A stretch of 64,000 nucleotides of DNA from Salvia splendens (GCF_004379255.2 NC_056036.1:39074076-39138075), one strand, 5' to 3'. Positions 23,603 to 35,133 are shown, numbered from the stretch's first letter. Notes: generated from the letters alone by a model not told the origin. Program-made: numbers and translations.

Positions 23603-24538
23603 TGAGGTGTTTTGCTATTGAGTTGCTGATCTTTGTTATGTTTTTACTTGCAAATATTTTGTGGTATATATATGTGTAAAAGTTGGTGTTTGATGGCCTG
23701 TCTCACACCTATTTGGATTCAAATTGCTAGGAAAATTCCCAAATTTGTAATATAGTTAGTGATTCCATGTGTTTTTAATTTAAATTGAATATTAGTGGTG
23801 AATTTTCGTTACCGAGTCTCTTTTGGGTCTACAACGCGTTGAAAATTTATTGGATTCTAGAAATGAAATCTTTATAGTAATCATGATTTTTCTATATTTC
23901 TTCGTGTGATGTGGGTCATGAAAATTTGAAAGATTCATTGTCTAGTATTTCACTGTATACTTTTAGGTCCTTGTTAGTATTTAAAATGATCAAAATAAAA
24001 TATTCTTATGTTCCAAAATAACTGAATCGTATTCTTTTTTATTGTTTTATTATAGTTGGATTATTTAGTTTTTTGACAAACAATAATACACTTAATCTAT
24101 TTTATTTAATTATTACTTTAATTTTCTTTTCTTTCTTATATTCTTTTTTCTTAAGTAACTAGTGGTATATTATAATTTTCTTAAATTTCATTTCCATGAA
24201 AAATATCTCAATTATTATAGAATGAGTGGAGTAAATTATAGAAATATTGAATTGTTCCGTTGTTGAGTAGTTTTTTTTTTTTTTGCATTATAATTTTCTT
24301 AAATTTCATTTCCATGAAAAATATCTCAATTATTATAGAATGAATGGAGTAAAATATAGAAATATTGAATTGTTCCGTTGTTGAGTAGTTTGTTTTTTTT
24401 TGCTTATTCATTTTTATGGGATAATTGAATTATTTTTTGACAAATTCATAGGTAAGGAATAAGGGCGCACATGCACATTTATAAAGGGAATTAATTATAG
24501 TATTACATGTGCAGATGTGCTGTTTATGTTATTACTTA
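23603..24538. other. AT-rich region with a 118-bp tandem duplication
   Basis: Two copies of a ~118-bp unit start TTATAATTTTCTTAAATTTC at 24170 and 24288. They differ at only a few sites and are separated by a T-run. No gene is recognised in the rest. Confidence 0.8.
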
Positions 24539-26554
24539 GGGCATCCACAGTGGTGATAGCCCAGCAATAGCTCAGCCATAGTCCAGCCACAAACTCCTCC
24601 TGCAACATCATCAATACTAAAAATCCTCCTGCCACATCAGAAATAGCCCAGCCATAGCCTAGTCATATCATAAATAGCCCAGCCACATCAATAGCCACAT
24701 CACTAATAACACAATATACGGAATTTAATTTACGAGACATATACGGGAAACATTAATAATACTATTTTAATTTAAAAAAAAGTACAATAAATTAAAAAAG
24801 TACAATAAATTTTAAAAAGTACTAAAATTTTAAAAAAGTACATTAATAATAAAAATTACATTAAAAAAGTACATTTTACAAAATTACATAAATAAAAAAA
24901 ACTAACTCCGAGCAGTCCTCCGCGCCCATAACTCTTCAATTAAATCCTTTTGGAGTCGAATATGAGCTTCCGTTTGGCGCATGTCGGCATGTGCTTGGAG
25001 GGGGCCGGCTTCATCATGAGGTACCCCACTCCGTGCGTTGGGGACGGCCACGCCGTGGCTTGGACCGGCTTCATTATCGTCGTTGGCCCAATCAGTCAGT
25101 TGTACACCTTCATCTTCGACAATCATGTTGTGCATGATAATACAGGCGTACATTATATCAGCAACGCAGTCGACGTGCCACAAACGCGTTGGACCCCTAA
25201 CCGCCGCCCATCGAGCCTGGAGCACACCAAATGCGCGCTCCACGTCCTTGCGCGCGGACTCCTGCCGTGCCGCAAAGTAGGCCTTCTTCTCATCTCCTGG
25301 GCATCAGATCGTCTTCATAAAGACGGGCCACCTAGGGTATATCCCATCCGCCAAGTAGTAGCCCATATCATGCCGGTTGCCGTTGGCGACAAAACTGATG
25401 GCCAGACCGACGCCCTGGCACTGCTCGTTGAATAGGGGCGACGAGTTGAGGACATTTAGGTCGTTGTTCGAACCGGCTATCCCAAAATACGTATGCCAAA
25501 TCCACAACCGGTAATCAGCTACGGCCTCGAGGATCATCGTGGGATTCTTTCCCTTGTAGCCGGTCGTGTAGAACCCCTTCCAGGCAGCGGGACAGTTCCT
25601 CCACTCCCAATGCATACAATCTATGCTGCCTAACATTCCCGGGAACCCATGCTGCTCCCCATGCATCCTCAGCAGATCCCGGCAATCTTCGCGGGTAGGC
25701 TTTCGGAGATACTGATCACCGAATACTTCAATCACGGCTTGACAGAAACACTTCAAACATTCCAGGGAAGTCGTCTCACCGATGTGGAGGTACTCGTCCC
25801 ACATGTCTGCCGCGCCTCCGTAAGCCAACTGCCGGATTGCCGCAGTGCACTTTTGAATTGGTGTGTGGCCGGGTTTGCCAGCAGCATCGTGCCTGAAGCG
25901 GAAATACATATATCGCTGCTCCAAGGCGTTAACAATACGCATAAACATGGCTCTGCTCATCCTAAAACGTCGCCTGAAAATGTTGGCGTTGAACCGCGGC
26001 TCCTCTGCGAAGTAGTCTTCGTATAGGCGCTGATGTGCAGCTACGTGATCACGATCAATAGCTTGTCGGCGATGGACAACTGGCCGAGGTCGAGGTACCG
26101 CCGGCTGCAAGGCTCTTTGCATCCATTGGTCTATCCCGCGGTTGGTATATGCCTCAAACGCTTCGGCCATTCGAAGTTCGTACTCCTTAGCGTCCCCCCC
26201 ACTACCTCCACTACCATCTCCCGCGTTACTCATTTCTCGGTGTTGATCTTGTATAGAAATTAAGATAGAGAGAGTACTCGTTAATACAAGTGGTGCGAAT
26301 GAAAATGATGTGCAAATCGCGTATATATACTGTCTCGAAAATTAAAAAAAAAAAAACAAAAAAAACCGCTGGGCGATCCCGACGCTGCAATGGCGCTTAG
26401 CGGATCGCCCAGCGCCCGTCGACCGCCTAGCGCTAGGCGATTTTTAATTCCAAAAAATCGCTCGGCGGTTTTCGGAAGCAGCAATGGTTCGCCTAGCGAC
26501 CGCCTAGCGCCGGCGCTCGGCTAGGCGGTGCGCTAGGCGCCATTGTGGATAGCC
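24539..26554 (-). mobile_element. PIF/Harbinger element carrying transposase only
   Basis: This 2016-bp element is flanked by TTA (24536-24538 and 26555-26557). The left terminus is GGGCATCCACAGTGG and the right, read inward, GGCTATCCACAATGG. The left arm iterates AGCCCAGCCATAGC-like words. The right arm (26370-26550) iterates CGCCTAGCG and GCTAGGCG. Only the transposase is encoded; no Myb-like gene is present. Confidence 0.9.
24902..26233 (-). pseudogene. Harbinger transposase with one in-frame TGA
   Basis: One continuous frame runs from MSNAGDGSGG at 26233 to a C-terminus LIEELWARRTARS at 24902, broken only by a TGA at 25306-25304 (after VFMKTI, before CPGDEKKAYF). The HTH-like N-terminus contains FRRRFRMSRAMFMRIV. 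The nuclease has GMLGSIDCMHWEW, GSNNDLNVL and ERAFGVLQARW, so all three acidic positions of the DDE triad are kept. The stop could be a CGA-to-TGA change at a CpG. An otherwise intact frame suggests a recently silenced copy and a plausible parent of the MITE at 48068. Confidence 0.92.
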
Positions 26555-26557
26555 TTA

Positions 26558-28171
26558 GGGCATCCCCAATGGGCGGACGATGGCACGCCCGATGGCGCGC
26601 ATCGTCCGCGCCATCCATCGTCCGCACCCATTGCGGGTGCGCGCCATAGGGCGCGGACGATAGTCGCGCCCTATACTTCGGTCGCGGAGGATAGCGCGGA
26701 CGATGGTCATCGTCCGCTCCATTGCGGCTGTCGCGGACGATGGTCATCGTCCGCCCCATTGTGGAGGTCGCGGACGATGGCACGCGGTTTCGTTTTTTAT
26801 AAATACCGTTCATTTGTAACATTTCATTTCACTCGATTTCATTTTCGAAACTTACAATTACATAATTACTACGAAATGGATTCAAGCCCCAATAGTCCTA
26901 CGTTTAGCGCAGGGGCGCATTGGCCGGGTACAAAACCCGGAGATTATCGTTCGTTCGACACCAACACCCATTACGATCCCGATTTCAGTACGGAATAGTA
27001 TGGGTTGTCTGACATGGAGCCGTCTCCGCACCGTCCAACCGCAGCGGCCGATCCCGACCCCGCCGCGACCGCTTTCTCCCCAGCCAGAAAGAAGCGGAAC
27101 CGGCAGCGGGCGCAGAAGTTGCCGCCTCCCGGTGATTGCGATGAGTACGCCCCCGGCCGTACGAACTACAACGACGACGAAACTCTCACCTTGGCCCGGT
27201 GTTGGGTATATATATCGGAAGATCCGATATTCGCGAACAACCAGCGACAGATCGCGTACTGGGAACGCATCGCGAACCTCTACAATTCGGTCAAGCCACC
27301 GACCGCGTACAAGCGCAAGCGTGAGCAACTCCGCAAGCACTGGGATCAAGTCAAGAAGCAAGTGAACTTGTACGCGGTGGAGTTCGAGAAGTTCACGCGG
27401 TCACAGGGGAGCGGCGAGAGCTTGAGCGACGTGCGCGCTAAAGCGCTGTTGTCGTACCGGTCGATGTACAGTGACTTCAAGCACGAGGCCATCTGGGCGC
27501 TCTTGAGGGACAAGCAGAAGTTTCAAGGTGGAATTCTGCACACTGGTGCGCCGAAGAGGACGAAGACCACTGAAGCTGGTGATTACACGAGCAGCGGCAG
27601 CGGCAACCACCCGGTTGACCTCAGCCGGACGTACGTGGATGAAGGGAGTTCCGGCACACCGGTGTCCTCCCGGCGTCAAGGCTGCGAAGGTCAAGGGGAA
27701 GGCGACCGCGACCTCATCGCCGACCGCTGCAACCCAAGCTCCGGTCCCGTTAGAGCTCCCGACCCAGACGGCCACCGCGTTTGAGTCGTTAGCAACAACG
27801 TCGATGGCAAGGACGATGTTGTAGACGCACAGGGCCCTCAAGAAGTGTACCGACCCCGACGAAGCCGAATATCTCCGGGCGTTACTCGATGAGCTGCGTC
27901 GGAAGTTGGGAATTGGTCCGACTTAGTTTTTTTTTTTATTAGTTCAATGATGTAACTTTTTTTTATTAAAACTTCGCCGTTTTTTATTTAGACCGTTTTT
28001 TATTTACTCGTTACTTGTTATTTGAAAACAGTTAAATTAATTAAACAAAACAATAAAATGATGATGTGGCGCGCCATAGAGCGCACCTTAGGGCGCCCCA
28101 CTGCAGGTAGGGAGGTAGGAGCATAAAACTGCTGACGTGGCGCGCCATAGGGCGCGCCATTGCTAATGCTC
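26558..28171 (+). mobile_element. Harbinger-type element carrying the Myb-like gene only
   Basis: This 1614-bp element is flanked by TTA on both sides (26555-26557, shared with the neighbour, and 28172-28174). The left end is GGGCATCCCCAATGG; the right end read inward is GAGCATTAGCAATGG. The left arm contains many CGGACGATGG/CCATCGTCCG words (26570-26785). A TATA-like TATAAATA is near 26808. No transposase is present. Confidence 0.88.
26876..27926 (+). pseudogene. Myb/SANT-like DNA-binding protein of Harbinger elements, decayed
   Basis: From ATG 26876 (MDSSPNSPTFSAGAHW) a TAG at 26996-26998 interrupts, then the same frame continues with YGLSDMEPS. The core matches the trihelix/SANT-like protein of plant Harbinger elements, often mis-annotated as 'glutathione S-transferase T3-like': TLARCWVYISEDPIF, QIAYWERIANLYN, REQLRKHWDQVKKQV and HEAIWALLRDKQKF. 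After about 27670 the family's C-terminus (GVKAAKVKGKA, then MARTML, THRALKKCTDPDE and LLDELRRKLG to 27926) continues in another frame, with a TAG after MARTML. So there are two stops and one frameshift. In active elements this protein binds the element ends and helps import transposase; here it is probably dead. Confidence 0.85.
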
Positions 28172-28174
28172 TTA

Positions 28175-29298
28175 AGAAGATTAAAATATAATTAAGGGCA
28201 TTAATCATGTTATTAAGTGTGGAATCTGTGTGCAATACGCACAAAAAGAACGTCCTTTGATTTTCAGGAAAAAATGACTCTTTTAATCTTTTCTGCTTTA
28301 TTCTTTTTAATTACTAGTACTATTTTCTAATTCTTTCGAGTAAGGTGCTGTTTCTTGTATTTTAGCAGTACTATTTTGGAACCTAATTTATAAACAACAA
28401 AGAAAAAATAATGGCATAGATAGTAATGTACGTATTCAGTTTGCTTTTGAAGTTTGAACACAATTCAATTTATATTGCAATTGTATTTACTTTCCAGGTA
28501 AATGATGCCTAGCGTCGTCATGAAGTGTAAGTCAAGTCAACATTATAGACCACTGACACTCCTACTATTCTATGAATATTATAACTATATTATGAAATTA
28601 TGATTTCGTAATCAACTTTCTTGATTGACTCTCTCTTTCTTTATATATATAATTAATTGTTGAAGATAAGAATGATTGTAAATTTTTTTGGATGTTTACT
28701 AATGTACAGTCACAACTTTGATACTAAGTTCTATTTCATGGAACCCAACTAATTATTTATAGGAGTATATGTTATTCCTATTGAACATAAGAATCAAATA
28801 ACATGGCAGAAAAAAGTTCGAACTTAGCAATATAAATTGAGACAGTCCCAATAATGAAATATAGCGGTAAGAGTAGACTCTTCTTTTTTCCATTAGACTG
28901 AGGGTTCGATTATCACGGAGATATTTATAAGAAGAGAATCAATGCCCATATAGTTAATTCAATAGTTAAAATAAATAACTAGTCCTCAATTCAATTTCAA
29001 TAAATATATAGGGAGTAGATGTTAATTTTCTGGATAAAAATGCCCTTGGCGAAGGCGCTCGTTTCTCTTTTTTACTTTGATATTAATCTATAATTTTTAT
29101 CGAGTTTACATTGCAATTATGGTAATATCTAAAAAAAACATGAGCATCATATTTCATAGAGATTAGGTTTAGCCTCTAGCTCCAGCTCTGGCACCCGTAA
29201 CGGCTTGTTACCCTGGCGGTTATAGTCAAACCATAATGTGTGTGTTGATTCCATCCCCCATGTGTTGTGGACTACATCTATAAATATGATAGCCATTC
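28175..29298. other. Intergenic, AT-rich
   Basis: No gene or element ends are recognised. A TATA box, TATAAATA at about 29279-29286, with pyrimidine-rich sequence after it (29310-29365) looks like a core promoter and leader. The following short frame is described in the next entry. Confidence 0.5.
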
Positions 29299-29690
29299 AT
29301 GCATTCTAACACCCAACTATCACATTCTCTCTGCATAGCAAGCTCTCTCCCTCTGCTTTGTCTTTTCTATCAAAGCTCTTTCATCACCATCATCCGGTTC
29401 GCCAAAGCTCTGCTGTTAGCAGTGCTGCTACTTCAGAGACGAAGCCGTTTTATATTTGGGGACGATACACCAATCCGAAAGCACTATCGGGGCGTATTCC
29501 GTCTTGCGGAAAGATGACTCATCGACTTGACTTATATCATTACGGTTTAAAGTTTCGATTTGTATTTCCATTTTCAGTTTATATTCCGTTTGTATTCCGT
29601 CTTGCGGAAAGATGACTCATCGACTTGGCTTATATCATTACGGTTTAAAGTTTCGATTTGTATTTCCATTATGAGTTTATACCCATGTAA
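29299..29690 (+). other. Possible short transcript with a 97-bp tandem repeat
   Basis: A plausible TATA box (29279) is followed by CT-rich leader-like sequence. The first ATG (29299) opens a 72-codon frame with a hydrophobic centre (FAKALLLAVLLLQ), and an overlapping frame reads SETKPFYIWGRYTNPKALSG without a good ATG. From about 29497 a 97-bp unit beginning TTCCGTCTTGCGGAAAGATG is repeated in tandem (second copy from about 29594). I do not recognise either peptide. It may be a non-coding or broken gene. Confidence 0.3.
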
Positions 29691-30292
29691 TCTTCAATAG
29701 GTTATATTACGCCCGACTAATATTTTATATAAAAGAGATGAAATTAAGCTGGAGAAATAGAACGATAAGGATTTCTTGAGACTTGAAGTGTTCTATATGT
29801 TACGTGCAAGTATCAAGAGTATATATACATAATTTGGTAGAATTTTCTTTCATAAAGATTAATATTTTATTTAATGTGTCTTTATTTAATGTAAATTCGA
29901 ATTCGAAAAAAAAGTTACCGGATGGCATGAAGCTTTATACCAGCCCGTGATGATGCATCTAGATTATATTTTAACTAATAGTAATGTTGAAGATGCATAT
30001 TTGTTGTATAGTTTATGGTTGATTACATTATAAAATACGATTCCATTTTTTCGTAGAATAATTATACATATATATCTGGATTGGAATAAAATCGTTATAT
30101 TTTTCCTCGACGAACATTTATCTTCTGGAGTTAGGGAATTTCGGTGCCGACTTCGGTCTGCTTTTATAATGTGGATAATATCACATTGGCAAATTCAAGT
30201 CTTCGTCAAGATTCACCCCAATAATATTACAACTTTTTACTCTTCGATGCCTTCATGAAAATATGTGAATAAAATAACATAACTGCATCATT

Positions 30293-30575
30293 TTTTTTAT
30301 ATATCAAAGATGTTGAAGCCAAAAACGGTAAGCAAGCAAGCCCAGTGTAGAAAACTCCCAAACAAAAGAAGCGTTAAACAACAACACTCAGAGCTACTTG
30401 ACAGACCACCAACAAAACACGTCAATGGCCAAAAAACCAACGCACCCACCCAAACAATCGAAAAACAAAAAAAAAAACTCAACCAAAAGCGCCTCACAAA
30501 CAACAACAACGACAAAAAGCACAACAAGCGGAGAGAAGAGACAACAAAAAAACACCTGCAAAGCTAGATACCTGG
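30293..30575 (-). mobile_element. Possible LINE 3' tail
   Basis: On the minus strand this is a T/G-rich block with many TTGTT and GGTTTTTTGG words, ending in GATATATAAAAAAAA. This composition and A-rich end are typical of 3' ends of plant L1-like elements. No reverse transcriptase is present and I could not find a TSD, so the call is weak. Confidence 0.3.
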
Positions 30576-31209
30576 TCCCAACTTATATCCCCGGTCTCTC
30601 AAGTTCGGACTTTCTGACTCTTTGTGTCTTCATATCTCTCGCTATCTCACTCTCTAATGCAGCTCAACTCTAAACATAAATATACCTAATATAATTGTGC
30701 ATGACTGGCTTAGTGCATGCAAAATTAAACATATAAATTGATTAGTTGACCTAATAATAATAGTTAAAAATGTTTATTAATAAACATGGGGAACCCTATA
30801 AAAAGGAGAGGAAAAGGTGGTTAGAAAGATTCCAGATTTTTCCAGAATAGGAGAGACCTGATCACTTGTCCATTTGTTGTGGCTCTATCCTACTTGTGGA
30901 AACAATGATGGTCAAAAAAAAATGATGAGGAATAAAGAAATATATTTGCCCATTTGTTTGTGTACTTGGAAGATTTTGTTCTCAATTTCATATCTACGTT
31001 GCATTTCCTTTATTCCTTTTCATTCTCTTTTGCCACAAAAATTATCTATCGCATATATACATAAATCAAACACATATAGTTATCTAGTTTATCCTAATCA
31101 GAACATGGCAATCCATAGTTTTAAGTTTATAAATGTCATAGTACTATTTAGTATAGGAAGAAAATGAAACTTTATAAATTATAATAGTACTCCACATATC
31201 ACCTGAAAA

Positions 31210-31252
<43 letters not shown>

Positions 31253-31615
31253 AATAATGAGTTATTGGCGTGCATGAATAGTCCAGAACACAAATTTGAC
31301 TGAAATTTTGTTTTGGTAGTTATAAAATATATATTGTGGGAGACAAACTGAAGTTAGGTCGTCTCATTTTTGACTTGATTAGATGAATCTTTTAATTTCT
31401 ATATTAATTAACGTATAGTAATGTTGGCCTCTCTCATTTGTCATACCACAACCAATAATTAAGTTTGGCTTCCACCAATCATATTATATATATAATGTCT
31501 ACATACATCCAATTATATTCTTAATTGTCATGATTTTGATGATTGCATCGTACACAAACACATAAACCAAATCTTACCCACTTCTCCGTGCCCACCAATA
31601 TCGATTCGTTTTTTG
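30576..31615. other. Intergenic with a TA microsatellite
   Basis: A (TA)n tract of about 32 bp lies at 31214-31247. The rest is AT-rich with no gene recognised. Confidence 0.7.
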
Positions 31616-32720
31616 CAATGTTTTAAAAACCGGACCGGCAAGCGAACCGGCGTCATTACTGGTTCACTGGTTCAATCGGTTCACTGGTCGAACCATTGGT
31701 TGAACCGGAATACTGTTTATATATATATTTATTTATTTAGTAGTAAATAATAAAATTTAATCAAATGTTTTATCAATAAATATTATAGTATTATACATTT
31801 AATAGTATTATTATAGAAAACAAGTCTTTGTACTAGTATATTAGAATATTTAATGACGTTAAGTTTAAATACAATAATAAATTATAATACACAATATTAA
31901 AAACTAGTATTAAACTCTATGCATAATTATAAACTCCTATATTTTAAAACATTAGTGATTGTAAAAGTATAATTAAAATATAAGAAATATATTAAAATTT
32001 ACAATTTCTTAAAAGAATATATAAAATTAAAATGAATTATCTTAAAAGAATATAAAATTAAAAAGAATATATTTTTTGTGAATGATAGAATTTTATTAAT
32101 TTTTTATCAACAAATATAATTAAATATATAAATTATACTAGTAGTAAGTTATTGTAAATAAAAAATTTAATATTTATGTATAAAAATAAATAAGTTCATA
32201 GTATTATTTTCAAAAAGTAATGCGGCAAAATAATATTATACACAAAGATATATGAATAAACATAAATTAAAAACATATATTTAGTAAATACTCCTAGTAT
32301 ATAATCAAATAGTAGTAAACTTTTAATATAATTAATCACATATTCTTAATATACGTATAAACGTATTAAACACGAATTATTAGTTTATATAGATAAATAT
32401 TTCGTGTTTAACATATGAAAATAATTTATGTTCATATTACAACCAAGAAGTCCTTGTGGTGTAGTGGTAGAATTGTTGGTAAGTTCACCGGGAGGTCTTG
32501 AGTTTCGACTCCTATCAAGGCCAAAATTTTAGAATAAAATTTTGAAAAGCATTTGAACCGGTTTTCGGTTCCCGGTCAGACCGGTCCGACCGGCCGGTTT
32601 CGGCGGTTCATGGCGGTTGAACATGTCACTGGTTTTATAGTGCTAAACGGACTAGACCACCTACTGGTTCGCGATTGAAACGGTCGAACCGGCCGGTCCG
32701 GTCTGGTTTTTAAAACATTG
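31616..32720. mobile_element. Non-autonomous hAT-like element
   Basis: The 1105-bp element is bounded by an exact 8-bp TSD GTTTTTTG (31608-31615 and 32721-32728). Terminal repeats are CAATGTTTTAAAAACCGGAC and, inward from the right, CAATGTTTTAAAAACCAGAC. Both subterminal arms are rich in CCGGTT/AACCGG and GGTTCGAACC-like words (31632-31710 and 32555-32705). An 8-bp TSD is the hAT hallmark. The interior is AT-rich with no transposase, but holds a tRNA-like segment. Confidence 0.85.
32450..32522 (+). ncRNA. tRNA-Gly-like segment (pseudo-tRNA or SINE head) inside the hAT element
   Basis: This is exactly 73 nt. The first seven bases GTCCTTG pair with the last seven CAAGGCC at six of seven positions, like an acceptor stem. 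An A-box-like TGGTGTAGTGGTAGAATTG closely resembles plant tRNA-Gly, and a B-box-like GAGTTTCGACTCC lies at the expected distance. The T and anticodon stems pair poorly, so it is not a functional tRNA. It may come from a tRNA-derived SINE or be part of the element family, in which case its Pol III promoter could transcribe the right arm. Confidence 0.6.
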
Positions 32721-34050
32721 GTTTTTTGAAAGAAAAAAATGTCCTGTTTCGTTTGACACGTGAATGGTTGATTGTTTAATATCATGAAGTAAAAAAAAAT
32801 CCTTTCAATTCTGCATTTTTATAATAATTTTAGTGGAGACGGACCATGATACAATTTTTTTAAACTCAAAACATAAAATCTGTTTGCAAATACATTAATA
32901 TTGGTTGACATCACAAAATATACATGATTTTAACTTAATATTAGTTTATAGATTAATGAATATTAGTTTCTAACTCAATATTAGTAACTGATATTAATGT
33001 ATTAGAAAATTGAAGTATGATTTTTCACTTCTCAAAGTTATCATTTTAAAAGATTTTATTGAAACTTTTCTTAAAGTCAGAACACAAAACTATATTAGTT
33101 CACAAATACATTGATATTACTTGGTATCATCACAAAACATATCGGTTTTTGACTCAATATCAGTGATTGATATATATTATGATAACGACTAATAATTATG
33201 TATTAAAGAAATAATATGCTTTTCAGTTCTCACTAGAATACTCCTCAACAAATACTACTCCTAAATACTAGTAAGTTTTTTCCGCATAAGTATATTTATA
33301 AATAATACATATATCAAATTGCTACTAATTAAGTAGCTAGTAGCATAAATATCAATTGACTTAGAATTATTTTAGTTAAATTTTAACGTCTTCTTGATTT
33401 AAATATTTTGTACGACTCTCCAAATAGCCGCACTTATAAAAAACTAAATATTAATCAGATATTGTCTTTAGTTGTTTGAATAATTGAATACTTATATAAC
33501 TGCATAGAAATTGTGAAAGAAAGGCTTCTTCAGATCAAAATACAAGTTACAACCTTGTTCACGCGATGACGTGCCGGCCTCTTCCACTTGTATATTTCTC
33601 ATATACTCCTGATACACTTATGTACATATATTCTAAAAGAAGATCAATAATTCTTTCATTAGTCATGACAATAATTGTATGTGTCGGGTCGTTATCGTGT
33701 AGATAAGATAGCATAGGCTAAACTCGAAAATGGTACGAAAAGAAAAACCCTCGACAGAAACATGAACACAACATGACTCATGATGTCACAAACACGATAT
33801 AATTTATGCTTTCGAGACAAAATAACGATCCAGTAACAACAACACTCTGATACAATCACAAACACGATCTAATTTGTGACGCCACAACACATTAACACGA
33901 TCCGGTATCGACATAACCCAATAATATTGCAGGTACACAAACATGACAAAACTTCAAAATAATCAAAGCATTATGTCCAAATTGCGAGGATTAGATATAT
34001 GCGCGACTTTCAATCTTATCTTTTCCTCCGTCAACTTGTCTCTCACTCTC
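32721..34050. other. Upstream region of the carboxylesterase, AT-rich
   Basis: No coding frame is recognised. Two loosely repeated ~250-bp blocks near 32830 and 33050 share TCAATATTAG/TGATATTAATGTATTA-type words. A block at 33680-33930 repeats ACAAACACGAT and looks like an old unclassified repeat. Confidence 0.5.
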
Positions 34051-34058
34051 TATAAAGA
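34051..34058 (+). promoter_or_regulatory. TATA box of the carboxylesterase gene
   Basis: TATAAAGA sits 84 bp upstream of the ATG at 34135, in a CT-rich stretch (CTCTCACTCTC) typical of plant core promoters. It implies a short leader of about 50 nt. Confidence 0.6.
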
Positions 34059-34134
34059 CAACCTACTCCAACCCCAAATTTGTCCTCAACAAAGCATTCA
34101 TAGATAGATATATAATTAATTTCTCCCTATTCAA

Positions 34135-35133
34135 ATGTCTGCGATGATAATGGGCACAGATCTGAGCAGACTCCAAATGAAAAGCAAAGCTCCCCAACAA
34201 AAACTTCAAGTAGTTGAGGAAATTGAGGGCCTCATTAAGGTACACAACGACGGCCACGTGGATCGCCCCGAAATCGTGCCAAATGTTGGGTGCTCATTGG
34301 TCCCTGACCTCGGGGTCACTTGCCGCGACGCGATCATCGACAAGTACACCAATATCTGGGCACGTATCTACGTCCCAACCGCCGCCAACAAACTGCCCTT
34401 GCTCCTCTACTTCCACGGCGGCGGATTCTGCGTCGGCTCCGCATCCTGGAGCTGCTACCACGAACTACTCGCCAAGCTCGCCGCCAGAGCCGGCTGCGCC
34501 GTCTTCTCCGTCAGCTACAGGCTGGCGCCGGAGCACCCCCTCCCCGCGGCCTACGACGACGGCGTCAAGGCGGCGGTCTGGGCCAAGCAGCAGGAGTTCG
34601 CCGGCGTCGGCAGCGAGTGGTGGGCCGGCAGATGCGATTTCTCTAGAATATTCCTCGGCGGCGACAGCGCCGGGGCTAACATCGCTTATAATGTGGGGCT
34701 GAGGGCGAATTCAATCGGCGTCGGAGTCAAGGGTTTGTTATTGATACAGCCGTTTTTCGGCGGCGTGGCGCGGACGCGGTCGGAGATGTGCGTGGCGCGG
34801 TCGGCGCTGACGCTGGCGGCGTCGGACGCGTACTGGCGGATGGCGCTGCCGGCGGGGGCGGGACGCGACCACCCGTGGTGCAGTACTGCGGGATCGGAAT
34901 TTGGAATTTTGCGGCGGGCGGGGGCGGCGGTGTTGGTTTGCGTGGCGGAGGCGGATATATTGAGGGATCGGAATTTGGAATTTTGCGGCGGTTTGGCGAG
35001 GGAAGGGGTGAGGGTGGAGCAAGTGGTGAGTAAAGGCGTTGGGCATGCTTTTCACATTCTGAATAAGTCGCGTTTGGCTCAAACGCGTCTTCATGAGTTG
35101 TTGTCGCATGTAAAGAATTTTGTGGGTAGATGA
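34135..35133 (+). CDS. CXE17: Carboxylesterase, plant CXE family (CXE17-like)
   Basis: An intronless 332-aa alpha/beta hydrolase of the hormone-sensitive-lipase-like plant carboxylesterases, the family of GID1 and many short-chain ester hydrolases. The oxyanion-hole HGGG is at residues 94-97. The nucleophile is Ser178 in GDSAG, and Asp274 (AEADIL) and His304 (GVGHAFH) complete the triad, so it should be an active esterase and not a GID1-type receptor. The N-terminal LQVVEEIEGLIKV, the GSASWSCYHELL block and SRDHPWC-like ARDHPWC region resemble Arabidopsis CXE17 best. The coding region is very GC-rich at third positions, in sharp contrast to its flanks, as in many intronless plant genes. Substrate unknown. 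Start chosen as the first ATG after the TATA box. Confidence 0.88.
   Translation: MSAMIMGTDLSRLQMKSKAPQQKLQVVEEIEGLIKVHNDGHVDRPEIVPNVGCSLVPDLGVTCRDAIIDKYTNIWARIYVPTAANKLPLLLYFHGGGFCVGSASWSCYHELLAKLAARAGCAVFSVSYRLAPEHPLPAAYDDGVKAAVWAKQQEFAGVGSEWWAGRCDFSRIFLGGDSAGANIAYNVGLRANSIGVGVKGLLLIQPFFGGVARTRSEMCVARSALTLAASDAYWRMALPAGAGRDHPWCSTAGSEFGILRRAGAAVLVCVAEADILRDRNLEFCGGLAREGVRVEQVVSKGVGHAFHILNKSRLAQTRLHELLSHVKNFVGR

Noticed and set aside
26882..27841. Minus-strand frames opposite the Myb-like gene
   Set aside because: GC-rich shadows; the plus-strand SANT-like blocks explain the conservation.
30310..30673. Lys/Gln-rich plus-strand frames
   Set aside because: Complement of a T/G-rich stretch that looks like a LINE 3' end; no protein family.
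32450..32522. Functional tRNA-Gly gene
   Set aside because: Anticodon and T stems pair poorly and it lies inside a transposon; kept only as a tRNA-like remnant.
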